57,554 bases of DNA, taken from the NCBI RefSeq assembly GCF_003207895.1, contig NZ_NKUB01000017.1, positions 1-57,554 on the forward strand, in the 5' to 3' direction. The DNA is from Komagataeibacter swingsii. Lineage in GTDB: Bacteria > Pseudomonadota > Alphaproteobacteria > Acetobacterales > Acetobacteraceae. Below are positions 45,633 through 54,553 of the stretch, in pieces. A program made the translations under genes and the position numbers. Positions within the stretch are counted from its first letter, which is position 1. Each line of letters starts with the position of its first letter. The notes under the pieces were generated by a model. The model was not told the DNA's origin and did not search any database. It saw only the letters and a program-made list of their open reading frames with translations.

Positions 45633-46487
45633 ATGCAAATATTTGTCTGTATCAAACAGGTTCCGGACAGCGGTCAGATCCGCGTTCATCCTGTCACCAA
45701 CACCATCATGCGGCAGGGGGTGCCGACCATCATCAACCCCTATGACCTGTTCGGCCTGGAGCAGGCGCTTCGTCTGCGCGACCGGTTTGGCGGCGAAGTG
45801 ACGGTAATGACCATGGGGCCGCCGATGGCCGTGGATAGCCTGCGTAAGGCCCTTACATTCGGGGCGGACCGGGGCGTACTGCTGACTGACCGGGTTTTCG
45901 CGGGGTCGGATACCCTGGCTACGAGTTACGCCCTGTCATACCTCATCCGCAAGGCGGGCGAGACGTGGGGGGCGCCTGACATCGTATTCTGTGGCAAGCA
46001 GACCATTGATGGTGATACCGCACAGGTCGGGCCGGGTATCGCCCGCCGGCTGGGCCTGTCACAGCTGACTTATGTATCGGGCATTGATGACATGGATCTG
46101 ACGGACCGGCAGATCCTCGTGCGCCGACGTGGGGATCATGGCGTGCAGGTCCTGCGCTCCCGGCTGCCCGTCATGGTGACCATGATGGAAGGATCAAACG
46201 AAATCCGCCGTGGAACGCAGGCAGATGCGTTGCGGGCGGCCCGTGCCGAAATCGTGCAGTGGAACGCCGCGACGGTGGGGATATCCGACACGTCCCTGTG
46301 TGGGCTGCGCGGTTCCCCCACGGTCGTCAAGAAGGTGTTTGCTCCGACCGCCCGCGATGAAAAGGCCGAAATGATTTCTACCGAAGGGATATCGCCTTCT
46401 GGCATGGCCGAGGCCCTGGTTGACCAGATTTTCAGCCGCCAGCCTGGACTTCGCGATGACCTGTTCCGGCAGGCGGCCGGACATTGA
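45633..46487 (+). CDS. fixA: FixA, electron-transfer flavoprotein beta subunit
   Basis: 284 aa from the ATG at 45633 ([20 protein letters not shown]); the frame is open further upstream over the promoter and that part is excluded. ETF-beta features [16 protein letters not shown] and [20 protein letters not shown]. With FixB, FixC and FixX it bifurcates electrons from NADH to quinone and to low-potential ferredoxin for nitrogenase. Confidence 0.97.
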   Translation: MQIFVCIKQVPDSGQIRVHPVTNTIMRQGVPTIINPYDLFGLEQALRLRDRFGGEVTVMTMGPPMAVDSLRKALTFGADRGVLLTDRVFAGSDTLATSYALSYLIRKAGETWGAPDIVFCGKQTIDGDTAQVGPGIARRLGLSQLTYVSGIDDMDLTDRQILVRRRGDHGVQVLRSRLPVMVTMMEGSNEIRRGTQADALRAARAEIVQWNAATVGISDTSLCGLRGSPTVVKKVFAPTARDEKAEMISTEGISPSGMAEALVDQIFSRQPGLRDDLFRQAAGH

Positions 46488-46500
46488 AGGAGAGACAGGC

Positions 46501-47595
46501 ATGAATACGAAATCTTCACGGCCAGCGGGCGGTGGGCGCGCCAGCATGAAGCGGGAACTGCCCGAACGTTTCCGTTCCTATCGACATGTATGGGTGTTTA
46601 TCGAGTTCGAGCATGGCAGGATTCATCCCGTCTCGCTGGAATTGCTGGGGGAAGGGCGCAAGCTGGCGGACCAGTTGCATGTAGACCTTGCCGCTGTCAT
46701 CGTGGGAAGCGGTCGCGCGGCGCTGCATGAAGTTGCCGCGACCACCTTCAGCTATGGCGCGGATGTTGCCTATATAGCCGATGATCCCGTGCTGGCCGAC
46801 TATCGCAACGAGCCTTATACGCGGGTGATTACATCCCTGGTGGAGACGTACCAACCGGAAATCATGCTGCTGGGTGCCACGGTTCTGGGGCGTGACCTGG
46901 CCGGTGCGGTGGCGACCACGCTTAAAACAGGCCTGACGGCTGACTGTACCGAACTGGCCATTGACGGCGAACGCTCGCTGGCCGCCACGCGACCGACCTT
47001 TGGTGGGTCACTTCTGTGTACGATCCACACCCTGAACTACCGTCCGCAGATGGCTACGGTAAGGCCGCGCGTGATGGCCATGCCCACCGCGCAGGAAAGG
47101 CAGAGTGGACGGATTGTGGAATTCCCGGTCGATCTCAGGGAAGAGGACATGATCACCAAGGTGCTCGATTTCCTTCCTGATACCGCAAATGAAGCCGCAC
47201 AGCTTGCCTTTGCCGATATCGTGGTTGCCGGTGGCCTGGGGCTGCGTACCAGTGAGAACATGCAGCTTGTTCGGGATCTGGCCCAGGTGCTGGGTGGGGA
47301 CTGGGGTGGTTCACGCCCCCTGGTGCAGAAAGGGTGGATCCCCGCGGAGCGCCAGATCGGCCAGACCGGAAAGACCATTCGGCCGCGTCTTTATATCGCG
47401 GCGGGCATTTCCGGGGCGATCCAGCATCGTGTCGGCGTGGAAGGCGCGGACCTGATCGTTGCGATCAATACCGATCCACAGGCCCCGATTTTTGATTTCG
47501 CGGATATTGGCATCACAACTGACGCTATCACTCTGTTGCCGACCCTGACACGGGTATTCCGGCAGCGCCTGGCCGTCAATCGTATGGCGGGGTGA
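46501..47595 (+). CDS. fixB: FixB, electron-transfer flavoprotein alpha subunit
   Basis: 364 aa. The C-terminal FAD domain is clear: [60 protein letters not shown]. Thirteen bases after fixA with GGAGAG upstream. Confidence 0.97.
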   Translation: MNTKSSRPAGGGRASMKRELPERFRSYRHVWVFIEFEHGRIHPVSLELLGEGRKLADQLHVDLAAVIVGSGRAALHEVAATTFSYGADVAYIADDPVLADYRNEPYTRVITSLVETYQPEIMLLGATVLGRDLAGAVATTLKTGLTADCTELAIDGERSLAATRPTFGGSLLCTIHTLNYRPQMATVRPRVMAMPTAQERQSGRIVEFPVDLREEDMITKVLDFLPDTANEAAQLAFADIVVAGGLGLRTSENMQLVRDLAQVLGGDWGGSRPLVQKGWIPAERQIGQTGKTIRPRLYIAAGISGAIQHRVGVEGADLIVAINTDPQAPIFDFADIGITTDAITLLPTLTRVFRQRLAVNRMAG

Positions 47596-47605
47596 GGAAA
47601 GATCC

Positions 47606-48916
47606 ATGACACACGAACATTTTGACGCGATCGTCGTCGGCGCCGGGCCATCGGGCAATGCCGCAGCCTACACCATGGCGCAGCGCGGGCTTAAGGTTCT
47701 CCAGATTGAACGTGGGGAATATGCAGGTTCCAAGAACGTGCAGGGCGCGATCCTGTATTCCGATGCACTGGAAAGGATAATTCCGGACTTTCGCGAGGAA
47801 GCACCACTGGAGCGCCATGTAATCGAACAGCGGATATGGATGATGGATGACAGCGGTCATACCGGCATGCATCATCGAAGTGATGACTATAATGAGCAAA
47901 AGCCAAACCGCTATACAATCATCCGCGCCCAGTTTGATAAATGGTTTAACCGCTGTGTTCGTGAAATCGGGGTGACCGTTCTGTGCGAGACAACGGTTAC
48001 CGGCCTGATCGCGGATGAACACCGCCGTATCATTGGTGTTCAGACTGATCGCGACGGGGATGGCATATTTGCCGATGTCGTGGTCCTGGCGGAAGGCGTG
48101 AATGGTCTGATCGGGCAACGCTCCGGCCTGCGCAAGGAACTCCGACCGGAAGATGTCGCATTGGCGGTGAAGGAAATGCATTTCCTGCCACAGGATGTGA
48201 TTGACGCGCGTTTCAACCTCAGGGGGGAAGAAGGCGTAGTGATCGAGGCCATGGGCACGGTTACGGATGGTATGATCGGCACGGCCTTCCTGTACACCAA
48301 CCGGGAATCCATTTCGGTGGGGGTAGGGTGCCTGGTTAGCGAGTTTGCCAAAAGCGGTGAGGCCACACCGCACGGCATCCTTGACCGTTTCAAGGCGCAT
48401 CCCAGTGTCCGGGCATTGCTTGAGGGCGCCGAGATCAAGGAATATGCCGCGCATCTGATCCCTGAAGGCGGCTATAGAGCGGTTCCCGATCTGGTCGGCG
48501 ATGGATGGATTGTCGTGGGGGATGCGGGCCACTTTGTGAACGCCGTGCATCGCGAGGGATCGAATCTGGCAATGACGACGGGTCGTATTGCTGGAGAGAC
48601 CATTGCAAACGTGCTGGGATCGTGTCTGGCCTGCACCCGCGATAACCTGCAGGCTTACGTAACGCAGTTGCAGGAAACCTTCGTAATGAAGGATATGAAG
48701 AAATACAAAAACGTGCCGCGAATGCTTGAGCATGGTGGCCACAATATAATGGATATCTATCCGCGGTTACTGAACCGTTCGGCCCAGACATGGTTCCGCG
48801 TGGACGGCAGGGACAAGAAATCCAAGGAGAGCGAGATCTTGCGCAGTGCACGGCAGGCCAGAGGCCTGACTGGCCTGCTGGGTGATGCATTCAGACTTGC
48901 GAGGGCATGGCGATGA
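47606..48916 (+). CDS. fixC: FixC, ETF:quinone oxidoreductase-like flavoprotein
   Basis: 436 aa. N-terminal FAD loop [20 protein letters not shown], then [20 protein letters not shown], and [19 protein letters not shown]. Quinone-side branch of the Fix bifurcating complex. Stop overlaps the fixX start (ATGA). Confidence 0.97.
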   Translation: MTHEHFDAIVVGAGPSGNAAAYTMAQRGLKVLQIERGEYAGSKNVQGAILYSDALERIIPDFREEAPLERHVIEQRIWMMDDSGHTGMHHRSDDYNEQKPNRYTIIRAQFDKWFNRCVREIGVTVLCETTVTGLIADEHRRIIGVQTDRDGDGIFADVVVLAEGVNGLIGQRSGLRKELRPEDVALAVKEMHFLPQDVIDARFNLRGEEGVVIEAMGTVTDGMIGTAFLYTNRESISVGVGCLVSEFAKSGEATPHGILDRFKAHPSVRALLEGAEIKEYAAHLIPEGGYRAVPDLVGDGWIVVGDAGHFVNAVHREGSNLAMTTGRIAGETIANVLGSCLACTRDNLQAYVTQLQETFVMKDMKKYKNVPRMLEHGGHNIMDIYPRLLNRSAQTWFRVDGRDKKSKESEILRSARQARGLTGLLGDAFRLARAWR

Positions 48917-49200
48917 GCGATGAACGGGTTGAAAACCGCCTATTTCAGAACAGGTACGTAGTGGATGTGGGGCGTCCGCATATTCGGGTGCGCCCCCATG
49001 AGGTGCCATCGCGCGAACTGGTCGCCATGACGCGGGTTTGCCCCGCAGGCTGCTATAGCCAGAACGAACAGGGGCAGGTTGAGATTACCGCCGATGGCTG
49101 CATGGAATGCGGCACCTGTCGTGTTGTTTGTGCCAAAACTGGTGATATCGAATGGAATTATCCACGAGGCGGCTATGGCGTCCTGTTCAAGTTCGGATGA
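48913..49200 (+). CDS. fixX: FixX, ferredoxin-like Fe-S protein
   Basis: 95 aa from the ATG at 48913 that overlaps the fixC stop; an ATG at 48907 is also in frame. [14 protein letters not shown] and [13 protein letters not shown] carry the Cys ligands. Completes FixABCX. Confidence 0.96.
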   Translation: MSDERVENRLFQNRYVVDVGRPHIRVRPHEVPSRELVAMTRVCPAGCYSQNEQGQVEITADGCMECGTCRVVCAKTGDIEWNYPRGGYGVLFKFG

Positions 49201-49204
49201 ATGC

Positions 49205-50062
49205 ATGGTTCCGCTGGCCAATACGCTGCTTGATACGCTCATGGCCGAAGATGCGCCGTTTGGCGACCTGACGACACGCGCATTGGGTATCGGGCAGCGT
49301 ATGGGGGTCATGACATTTACGGCACGGCATGAACAGGTGGTCTGTTGCACGGAGGATGTCGCTGCCCTTTTGACGCGCCTGGGTCTGGACACGGAAACGG
49401 TGACAGGAAGTGGCATCCGCGTTGCGCCGGGCCAGGTGCTTCTGCGCGCGCGGGGGATGGCGGGCGCGCTGCATTTGGGATGGAAGGTCTCTCAGACATT
49501 GCTTGAATGGGCAGGGGGTATCGCGACGGAGACGCACGATATCGTCATGGCCGCACGTCATGTGGATGGGGCATCAACCCCCGAAGTGGCCGTGGCCTGT
49601 TCGCGTAAGACCCCGCCCCTGACGCGGGCCATCGCGATGCGTGCCGTCCTGGCGGGTGGCGGGATAATGCACCGTACCGGCCTTTCGGATACCATTCTTG
49701 TTTTTGCGGAACATCTTGCCTTCATGGACCCGGGCAGGGGCATGAACGATGTTGTATTGCGATTGCGGAAGAACGCACCTGAGCGGCGGATTGCCATTGA
49801 GGTCAGCGATGTCGCGACCGCAACGGCCGCAGCCCGTGCCGGAGCGGAAGCATTGCAACTGGAAAAGCTGTCGCCTGATGAGGTAAGGCGACTATGTGTT
49901 GATCTCGCCGCGGCAAAGCTATCGCCAAATATTATTGTTGCAGGTGGAATTAATTCCATTAATGTTGATCAATATGTAAAGGCAGGCGCCCATGTTATTG
50001 TGACATCTGCCCCTTATTCAGCAAAGCCACGAGACGTTCAGGTTGGCATCAGTGCTGTATGA
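49205..50062 (+). CDS. modD: ModD, quinolinate-phosphoribosyltransferase-like protein of molybdenum loci
   Basis: 285 aa. Four bases after fixX. DAPFGDLTTRALGIG, AGGIATETHDIVMAAR, ACSRKTPPLTRAIAMRAVLA and the IIVAGGINSINVDQYVKAGA barrel segments match the ModD branch of the nicotinate-nucleotide pyrophosphorylase fold. The reaction of ModD is unknown; it is repeatedly found with molybdate transport genes. Expressed with fixABCX, so tied to nitrogen fixation here. Confidence 0.9.
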   Translation: MVPLANTLLDTLMAEDAPFGDLTTRALGIGQRMGVMTFTARHEQVVCCTEDVAALLTRLGLDTETVTGSGIRVAPGQVLLRARGMAGALHLGWKVSQTLLEWAGGIATETHDIVMAARHVDGASTPEVAVACSRKTPPLTRAIAMRAVLAGGGIMHRTGLSDTILVFAEHLAFMDPGRGMNDVVLRLRKNAPERRIAIEVSDVATATAAARAGAEALQLEKLSPDEVRRLCVDLAAAKLSPNIIVAGGINSINVDQYVKAGAHVIVTSAPYSAKPRDVQVGISAV

Positions 50063-50120
50063 ATACATCTTTTTTTGTAAGTTGAACCGTAAGTTATACT
50101 GAATGAAAGGGAGAAAACCG

Positions 50121-50324
50121 ATGAAGATAAGCGCACGCAACCAGATTCCTGGGAAAATAATCGAAATTATCAAAGGGGCTACGACCTCCCACGTCCTGAT
50201 TGATATCGGGGGTAAGGTTATTACCGCGTCGATTACAAATGAATCAGTTGCCGAAATGAACCTCCAGGCAGGGGAGCCGGCTATCGCCATTATCAAGGCT
50301 TCAGATGTTATTGTCGGAGCATAA
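50121..50324 (+). CDS. mop: Mop-type molybdate-binding protein (molbindin)
   Basis: 67 aa from the ATG at 50121 with GGGAG upstream. A single TOBE/Mop domain: SARNQIPGKIIEIIKGATTS, HVLIDIGGKVITASITNESV, and AIIKASDVIVG. Such proteins form hexamers that store molybdate. The short ModC of this organism lacks this domain, so Mop may hold the cell's Mo pool for NifQ. Confidence 0.93.
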   Translation: MKISARNQIPGKIIEIIKGATTSHVLIDIGGKVITASITNESVAEMNLQAGEPAIAIIKASDVIVGA

Positions 50325-50537
50325 TTTATTATCTGTTTTTATTTTATATGACAGTTTCTTTTCGGTAGGGAATTTTATTTCCATGGTTGTTATCGGCCTG
50401 TCTGCCGGGTATTCCGGGAAATCCCTGCTTCCCGCGATCACTTTCATGTAAAATAAGATACTGGTCAGTATTTTATGAAATATTGAAGAAAAGGCCAAAA
50501 TTCTTCGAAATTGAAAATATGAACAAGGATAAAAGTC
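50325..50537 (+). other. Intergenic, promoter region of the PAS-GGDEF-EAL gene
   Basis: 213 bases, AT-rich at the start. No -24/-12 element or NifA site seen; a poor T-rich stretch after mop may end that transcript. Confidence 0.35.
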
Positions 50538-52760
50538 GTGAGTAACGAAATTTTTCCTGTAACAGAAGAAAACGTAAATTCCGATATTTGCATGGATATG
50601 CTGAAACAGGCGCGGGATGGCGTGATCATTATAGATGACCGGAACCGCATCGTTTTTTTTAACGCGGCCGCAGAAAAGTTGTGGGGTTACAGTGCGGCCG
50701 AAGTCATGGGGAATAATGTAAAATGTCTTGTTCCCACGGAATACAGGCATGACCATGACGCCTACATAGCACAGAACCGGACGACCGGCATAAACCGGAT
50801 TGTTGGCACATCGCGCGAAATAACCTTTGAAAGTAAAAATGGAGATTACGTTTCCGCCGAGATGTCCATCTCGACGGCCCTGGTCGGGGCGGCGGGGCAA
50901 CGCTACTATATGGCCTTCGTGAAGGGGGTTACGGAAGAAAGTCACCGTAAGAAACTTCTGGATCTTCAGAACACGGTATTTCGCTCCCTGTCGGGCGATA
51001 TGCTTATACAGGATGTCGCCGATCTGGTCTGTAAGGGGGTGGAGGGGTTCGTGCCCAATTCCGTCGCCGTGCTCATGCTTGTCACGTCGACCCAGAATCT
51101 GCAGATTCTTTCTGGTACCGGCCTTCCGCGTCGTTTTGGCATGGCGCTGGAAAACATGACTCTGACCGATGCTGACATCATGGCGCTTGCCAGGGATCTT
51201 GATGAAGCTGATTCCGTGGTGTGGGAGAGTTATCGTTCGCTGGGCATCTCGCTTGGGTTGCATGATTGCTGGGCTTCGGCAATCAAGGCATCCAATGGCA
51301 GAATATTGGGTATCCTAGCCCTGTATTCGCGTAATCAGCACAAGGCCGCGGACTGGCCACGGAAGATCGTATGTGGCGCGGTACCCTTCTGTGGTGTCGT
51401 GATCGAGCAGTACGAGGCCCGCCAGCATATTTCCCAGTTGGCTAATTATGATCCGTTGACCGGTTTCCTGAACCGCTCTTCCCTGCATAAAATCCTTAAA
51501 TCCATGATCAGCCAGCCCGGCGATAACCAATTTGCGGTACTGCTGCTCGATCTTGACCGCTTTCGTGATATCAATGATGCGCTGGGCCATCTTCAGGGTG
51601 ATATTTTCCTGAAGATACTTGCAGGTCGGCTGAAGAAATTGTGCCGTAGCAACTATATTCTCAGTCGTTCGGGTGGGGATGACTTCGTTATTGTCATACC
51701 CAATGCCACCGCAGACATGGCGATTGAATTTACCAAAAACATTATTGAGGCCATGCAGCGCCCGCTGGAAGTGGCGGGCAATCACCTGTCAGCATCTTTC
51801 AGTATCGGAATCGCGATTTTCCCGGATAATGGACCCGATGGGGAATCCATGATCAGCCATGCCGAAATCGCCATGCGTCAGGCCAAAAAGGAAGCCCGGG
51901 GCGGCTATCGGCTGGTCAGTATGACTGATAGCAGGGCGGCAGAAGACCGATTGGTGCTGGGGAGCGCATTGCGAGAGTCCCTGTCCAGAGGAATGCTTCA
52001 ACTTCATTACCAACCCCAGATTGAAGCCCGCACGGGCGAGATATACGGCGTGGAAGCCCTCGCGCGGTGGAATCACCCCACCCTTGGCAATATTTTTCCG
52101 TCCCGCTTCATTGCCGTGGCCGAAGAAACCGGACAGATCGAGGCTATTGGGAGCTGGTCGCTGGAAGAGGCCTGCCGCCAGCTTACCCAGTGGGACCGGG
52201 ACGGGGTCCGGATACCCGTTGTGTCGGTCAATCTGTCGGCCGGGCATTTCAATAACAGGGGCCTGGCGTCCTTCATCGGCGGGGTGTTGCAGAAATACGG
52301 GCTTTCACCTGATCGACTGACGGTTGAGATAACCGAAAGCGTGATGATGGACGAAAGTGAGGAGACGATGAAAGTACTTTCGTCCGTGCGACAGATAGGT
52401 GTCGGGCTATCCATGGATGATTTTGGTACCGGTTTTTCCAGTCTTTCCCGTCTTACACGCCTGCCCCTGACAGAAATCAAGATTGACCGCAGTTTTATCA
52501 TGAACCTTGAATCTGATTCGAATGCCCAGGCGGTTACCACTGCTGTAATTGGCATTGGCAACCGCCTGGGCATGACAGTGGTAACCGAAGGGGTGGAAAC
52601 GGAAGCTCAGTATGACCTGCTGGAAAGTTTGAACTGCGATGTATTGCAGGGTTATTTATTTGCCAGACCCATGTCAGCTGTCGAATTGGGAGGATGGATG
52701 CATCAGCCACGCCAGCTTATGTCGGCAATGATTAATCAACATGACCAGAGAATTATGTGA
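50538..52760 (+). CDS. PAS-GAF-GGDEF-EAL c-di-GMP phosphodiesterase, probable heme oxygen sensor
   Basis: 740 aa. PAS (about 20-135) resembles the heme-PAS of DosP/PDEA1: HDAYIAQNRTTG with candidate heme ligand His73, and IVGTSREITFE with Arg93, the residue that contacts bound O2; the distal Met of E. coli DosP is Thr here. A GAF-like region follows (about 145-295). The GGDEF site reads SGGDDF (residues 379-383, GGDDF), a small change that often accompanies weak or no cyclase activity. The EAL domain begins GVEALARW (Glu506) and keeps DDFGTGFSSLSRL and TEGVE. Likely hydrolyses c-di-GMP, with O2 as signal. Next to the nif island; in acetic acid bacteria such enzymes control cellulose synthesis. 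Confidence 0.9.
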   Translation: MSNEIFPVTEENVNSDICMDMLKQARDGVIIIDDRNRIVFFNAAAEKLWGYSAAEVMGNNVKCLVPTEYRHDHDAYIAQNRTTGINRIVGTSREITFESKNGDYVSAEMSISTALVGAAGQRYYMAFVKGVTEESHRKKLLDLQNTVFRSLSGDMLIQDVADLVCKGVEGFVPNSVAVLMLVTSTQNLQILSGTGLPRRFGMALENMTLTDADIMALARDLDEADSVVWESYRSLGISLGLHDCWASAIKASNGRILGILALYSRNQHKAADWPRKIVCGAVPFCGVVIEQYEARQHISQLANYDPLTGFLNRSSLHKILKSMISQPGDNQFAVLLLDLDRFRDINDALGHLQGDIFLKILAGRLKKLCRSNYILSRSGGDDFVIVIPNATADMAIEFTKNIIEAMQRPLEVAGNHLSASFSIGIAIFPDNGPDGESMISHAEIAMRQAKKEARGGYRLVSMTDSRAAEDRLVLGSALRESLSRGMLQLHYQPQIEARTGEIYGVEALARWNHPTLGNIFPSRFIAVAEETGQIEAIGSWSLEEACRQLTQWDRDGVRIPVVSVNLSAGHFNNRGLASFIGGVLQKYGLSPDRLTVEITESVMMDESEETMKVLSSVRQIGVGLSMDDFGTGFSSLSRLTRLPLTEIKIDRSFIMNLESDSNAQAVTTAVIGIGNRLGMTVVTEGVETEAQYDLLESLNCDVLQGYLFARPMSAVELGGWMHQPRQLMSAMINQHDQRIM

Positions 52761-53184
52761 CAAAAACATCCGATATCTTGATCCTGTTGAAATTTTCGAT
52801 GTGGATCCGGTGTGCCAGGATATGGGCGGCAGTAAATGGTAACAGGTCATTTCACCGGCATCGCTGGCCAGTCTGAGGCCACGACCATCGCTGCGTCAGT
52901 TCCCGGACAGGACTGTTGGGCGTGGATCTTCGGGACCAAACGCCTGAATACGCCGCAAATGCGCAGGCAGTAACCATCTGCAATAAATACTTGCAACCGT
53001 TTGCATAAACGTATAATGAAGGATGTCAAGGTTCAGACGCAGTGCCGGTTGTTGCAAGGCCTGTATTGCGATGAGATTCAGGAGTGTTTCATTAGAAAAT
53101 CTATATTTTCCATTGATATGGCAATATAGGCACGCAAGCAGGATACATAATTTTTCAAAATCTGTTGCCATGAACCTGAGCCGG
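52761..53184. other. Gene-poor DNA after the PAS-GGDEF-EAL gene
   Basis: 424 bases. Short frames on both strands, the longest 91 codons on the minus strand (52896-53171), show no motif or ribosome site I can defend. Probably debris. Confidence 0.4.
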
Positions 53185-53814
53185 GGCGCGCAGCCCCTAA
53201 TGGTGGCAGTGGTGCAGGCAATAATGCAACAATAATTGTCGAGGGGACGGTCGTCGAAAATTCACAGGGATATGCCAAGCGCGGTATGTGGAGCGCCACG
53301 ACCAGTAATTATGCCAAGACTGGAATAGTATGTATGCCGGTGCCTTTAATTTTGGTTCTGGTGCTACGGTAACCATATCATAAACGGGGCGGAACCTGAC
53401 CAATGGCGCGTCAGGGGCGGGCATCATCAACCTGGCTGGTGATAGCCATATCGTAAATAACGCAGAAAAAATCTGGCTCGACAATCTGGGCGGGCAGAAA
53501 TCGGTAGCGTTGCAACCTGGCTTCAGAGTGGCCGTGAACCGGGATATGCGGAGAATGGCTCCAATTGCATCGATAATGACACAACCGGCATGCCTTCGGC
53601 CTGACCCTGCCGACTACGCTTGAAACGTTTGAATCAGGCTGTAATGACTTTGAAGTCGCTGGTGTCCCGCTCTCGCGCGATGGCGCGGTAATTGATGTTG
53701 GCCTGAATGCAGAAGTCAGCCATCGGGTCGATGTCAGACTTTACCTATGTCGGGCAGTATGGCAATCGTTTGGCTGGCGGCGATATTCATGGGCGCTTCC
53801 GCTGGGAATTCTAG
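53185..53814 (+). pseudogene. Decayed autotransporter, passenger scraps plus barrel end
   Basis: Frames switch several times. Readable in order: NATIIVEGTVVENSQGYAKR, then after a shift MYAGAFNFGSGATVTIS with an in-frame TAA, then TGRNLTNGASGAGIINLAGD and IVNNAEKIWLDNLGGQKSVA. Near the end: NDFEVAGVPLSRDGAVIDVG, LNAEVSHR, then after a further shift DFTYVGQYGNRLAGGD and FRWEF followed by TAG (53812-53814). The last part is the C-terminal strands of a type V autotransporter barrel with terminal Phe. At least two frameshifts and one stop make it dead; most of the passenger and barrel are deleted. Confidence 0.8.
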
Positions 53815-54097
53815 GTCCCGGGGTCTACTGATCTGCCGAATCGGGTGCACCCCTGCGTTTCACATGCATATATTGTCCTTTGATTCATGGCGTGCCGCGC
53901 GTGGATGGTTGCCGCGTGTTCAGCGGAATTGGGGATGTGGTCTGTCACGGATTAGTGGAAAGATGCTCTGGTCGCGTATTGTCCGCATGGAATCTTATAT
54001 ACTGGTTCATTTTCTGGAGTTTCCGAGTGTTTTCGACCGAATCCTTGCTGCAGTTCTTACTAAGAGACTATTTGAAATAACTCATTGATAAAAATAA
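53815..54097. other. Gene-free stretch
   Basis: 283 bases between the dead autotransporter and the hairpin-rich repeat. A 113-codon frame (53747-54088) overlaps the barrel remnant in another frame and lacks a ribosome site. Nothing supported. Confidence 0.4.
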
Positions 54098-54182
54098 TAA
54101 AAGTTTTTAGGTGCCGCCTTTTTTCAAAAAGGCGGCGTTCTTTCGAAGCTTTTGCAAAAAGCTTCACCAAAAAATTCTTTTA
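54098..54182. repeat. MITE-like or REP-type element with nested inverted repeats
   Basis: Two adjacent hairpins: GCCGCCTTTTT/AAAAAGGCGGC (54113-54123, 54126-54136) and GAAGCTTTT/AAAAGCTTC (54145-54153, 54157-54165). They are enclosed by an outer inverted repeat (AGTTTTTAGGTG on the left, CACCAAAAAATT on the right). I recall closely similar hairpin pairs scattered in intergenic regions of acetic acid bacteria. Also a likely bidirectional terminator. Confidence 0.65.
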
Positions 54183-54553
54183 ATTTTAAAGCGCTATCAT
54201 GAGCTGACTTTTCAAGCAGTCTCTAAAGGGGAAAACGGACTTCCGGTATATCTGCCAGATAAGCCGGAGAACGTATCGGAGGGTGCGGAAAAGACGGTGA
54301 TGCATCGATACCGTTCGATCCTGGCAACCGTTGGGCAATGGTTATGGTTTTCCATCAATAACACCCGGTTACCAGGATCTGGAGCATTTTTCCCATGATA
54401 TCCTGTCGGTTGAATGGCAATGTGCGGTGGAATCAGGATCAATCGACCGCTTGACCATTCTTCACAAATAGATGTATATTATGAGAGACAATTTTTTCGA
54501 TTTAATTATCTCAAAACTTTACAAATACAACTAAAGTGGGGAAATAATTCCTA
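54183..54553. other. Intergenic region before the large autotransporter
   Basis: 371 bases. The first 250 look like debris (a 95-codon frame without motif); from about 54470 the DNA becomes AT-rich and should hold the promoter of the autotransporter gene. No ribosome site of normal strength precedes the ATG at 54554 (only AAT/TCCTA). Confidence 0.4.

Noticed and set aside
47576-48742. 388-codon minus-strand frame over fixC
   Set aside because: Antisense shadow of fixC without motifs.
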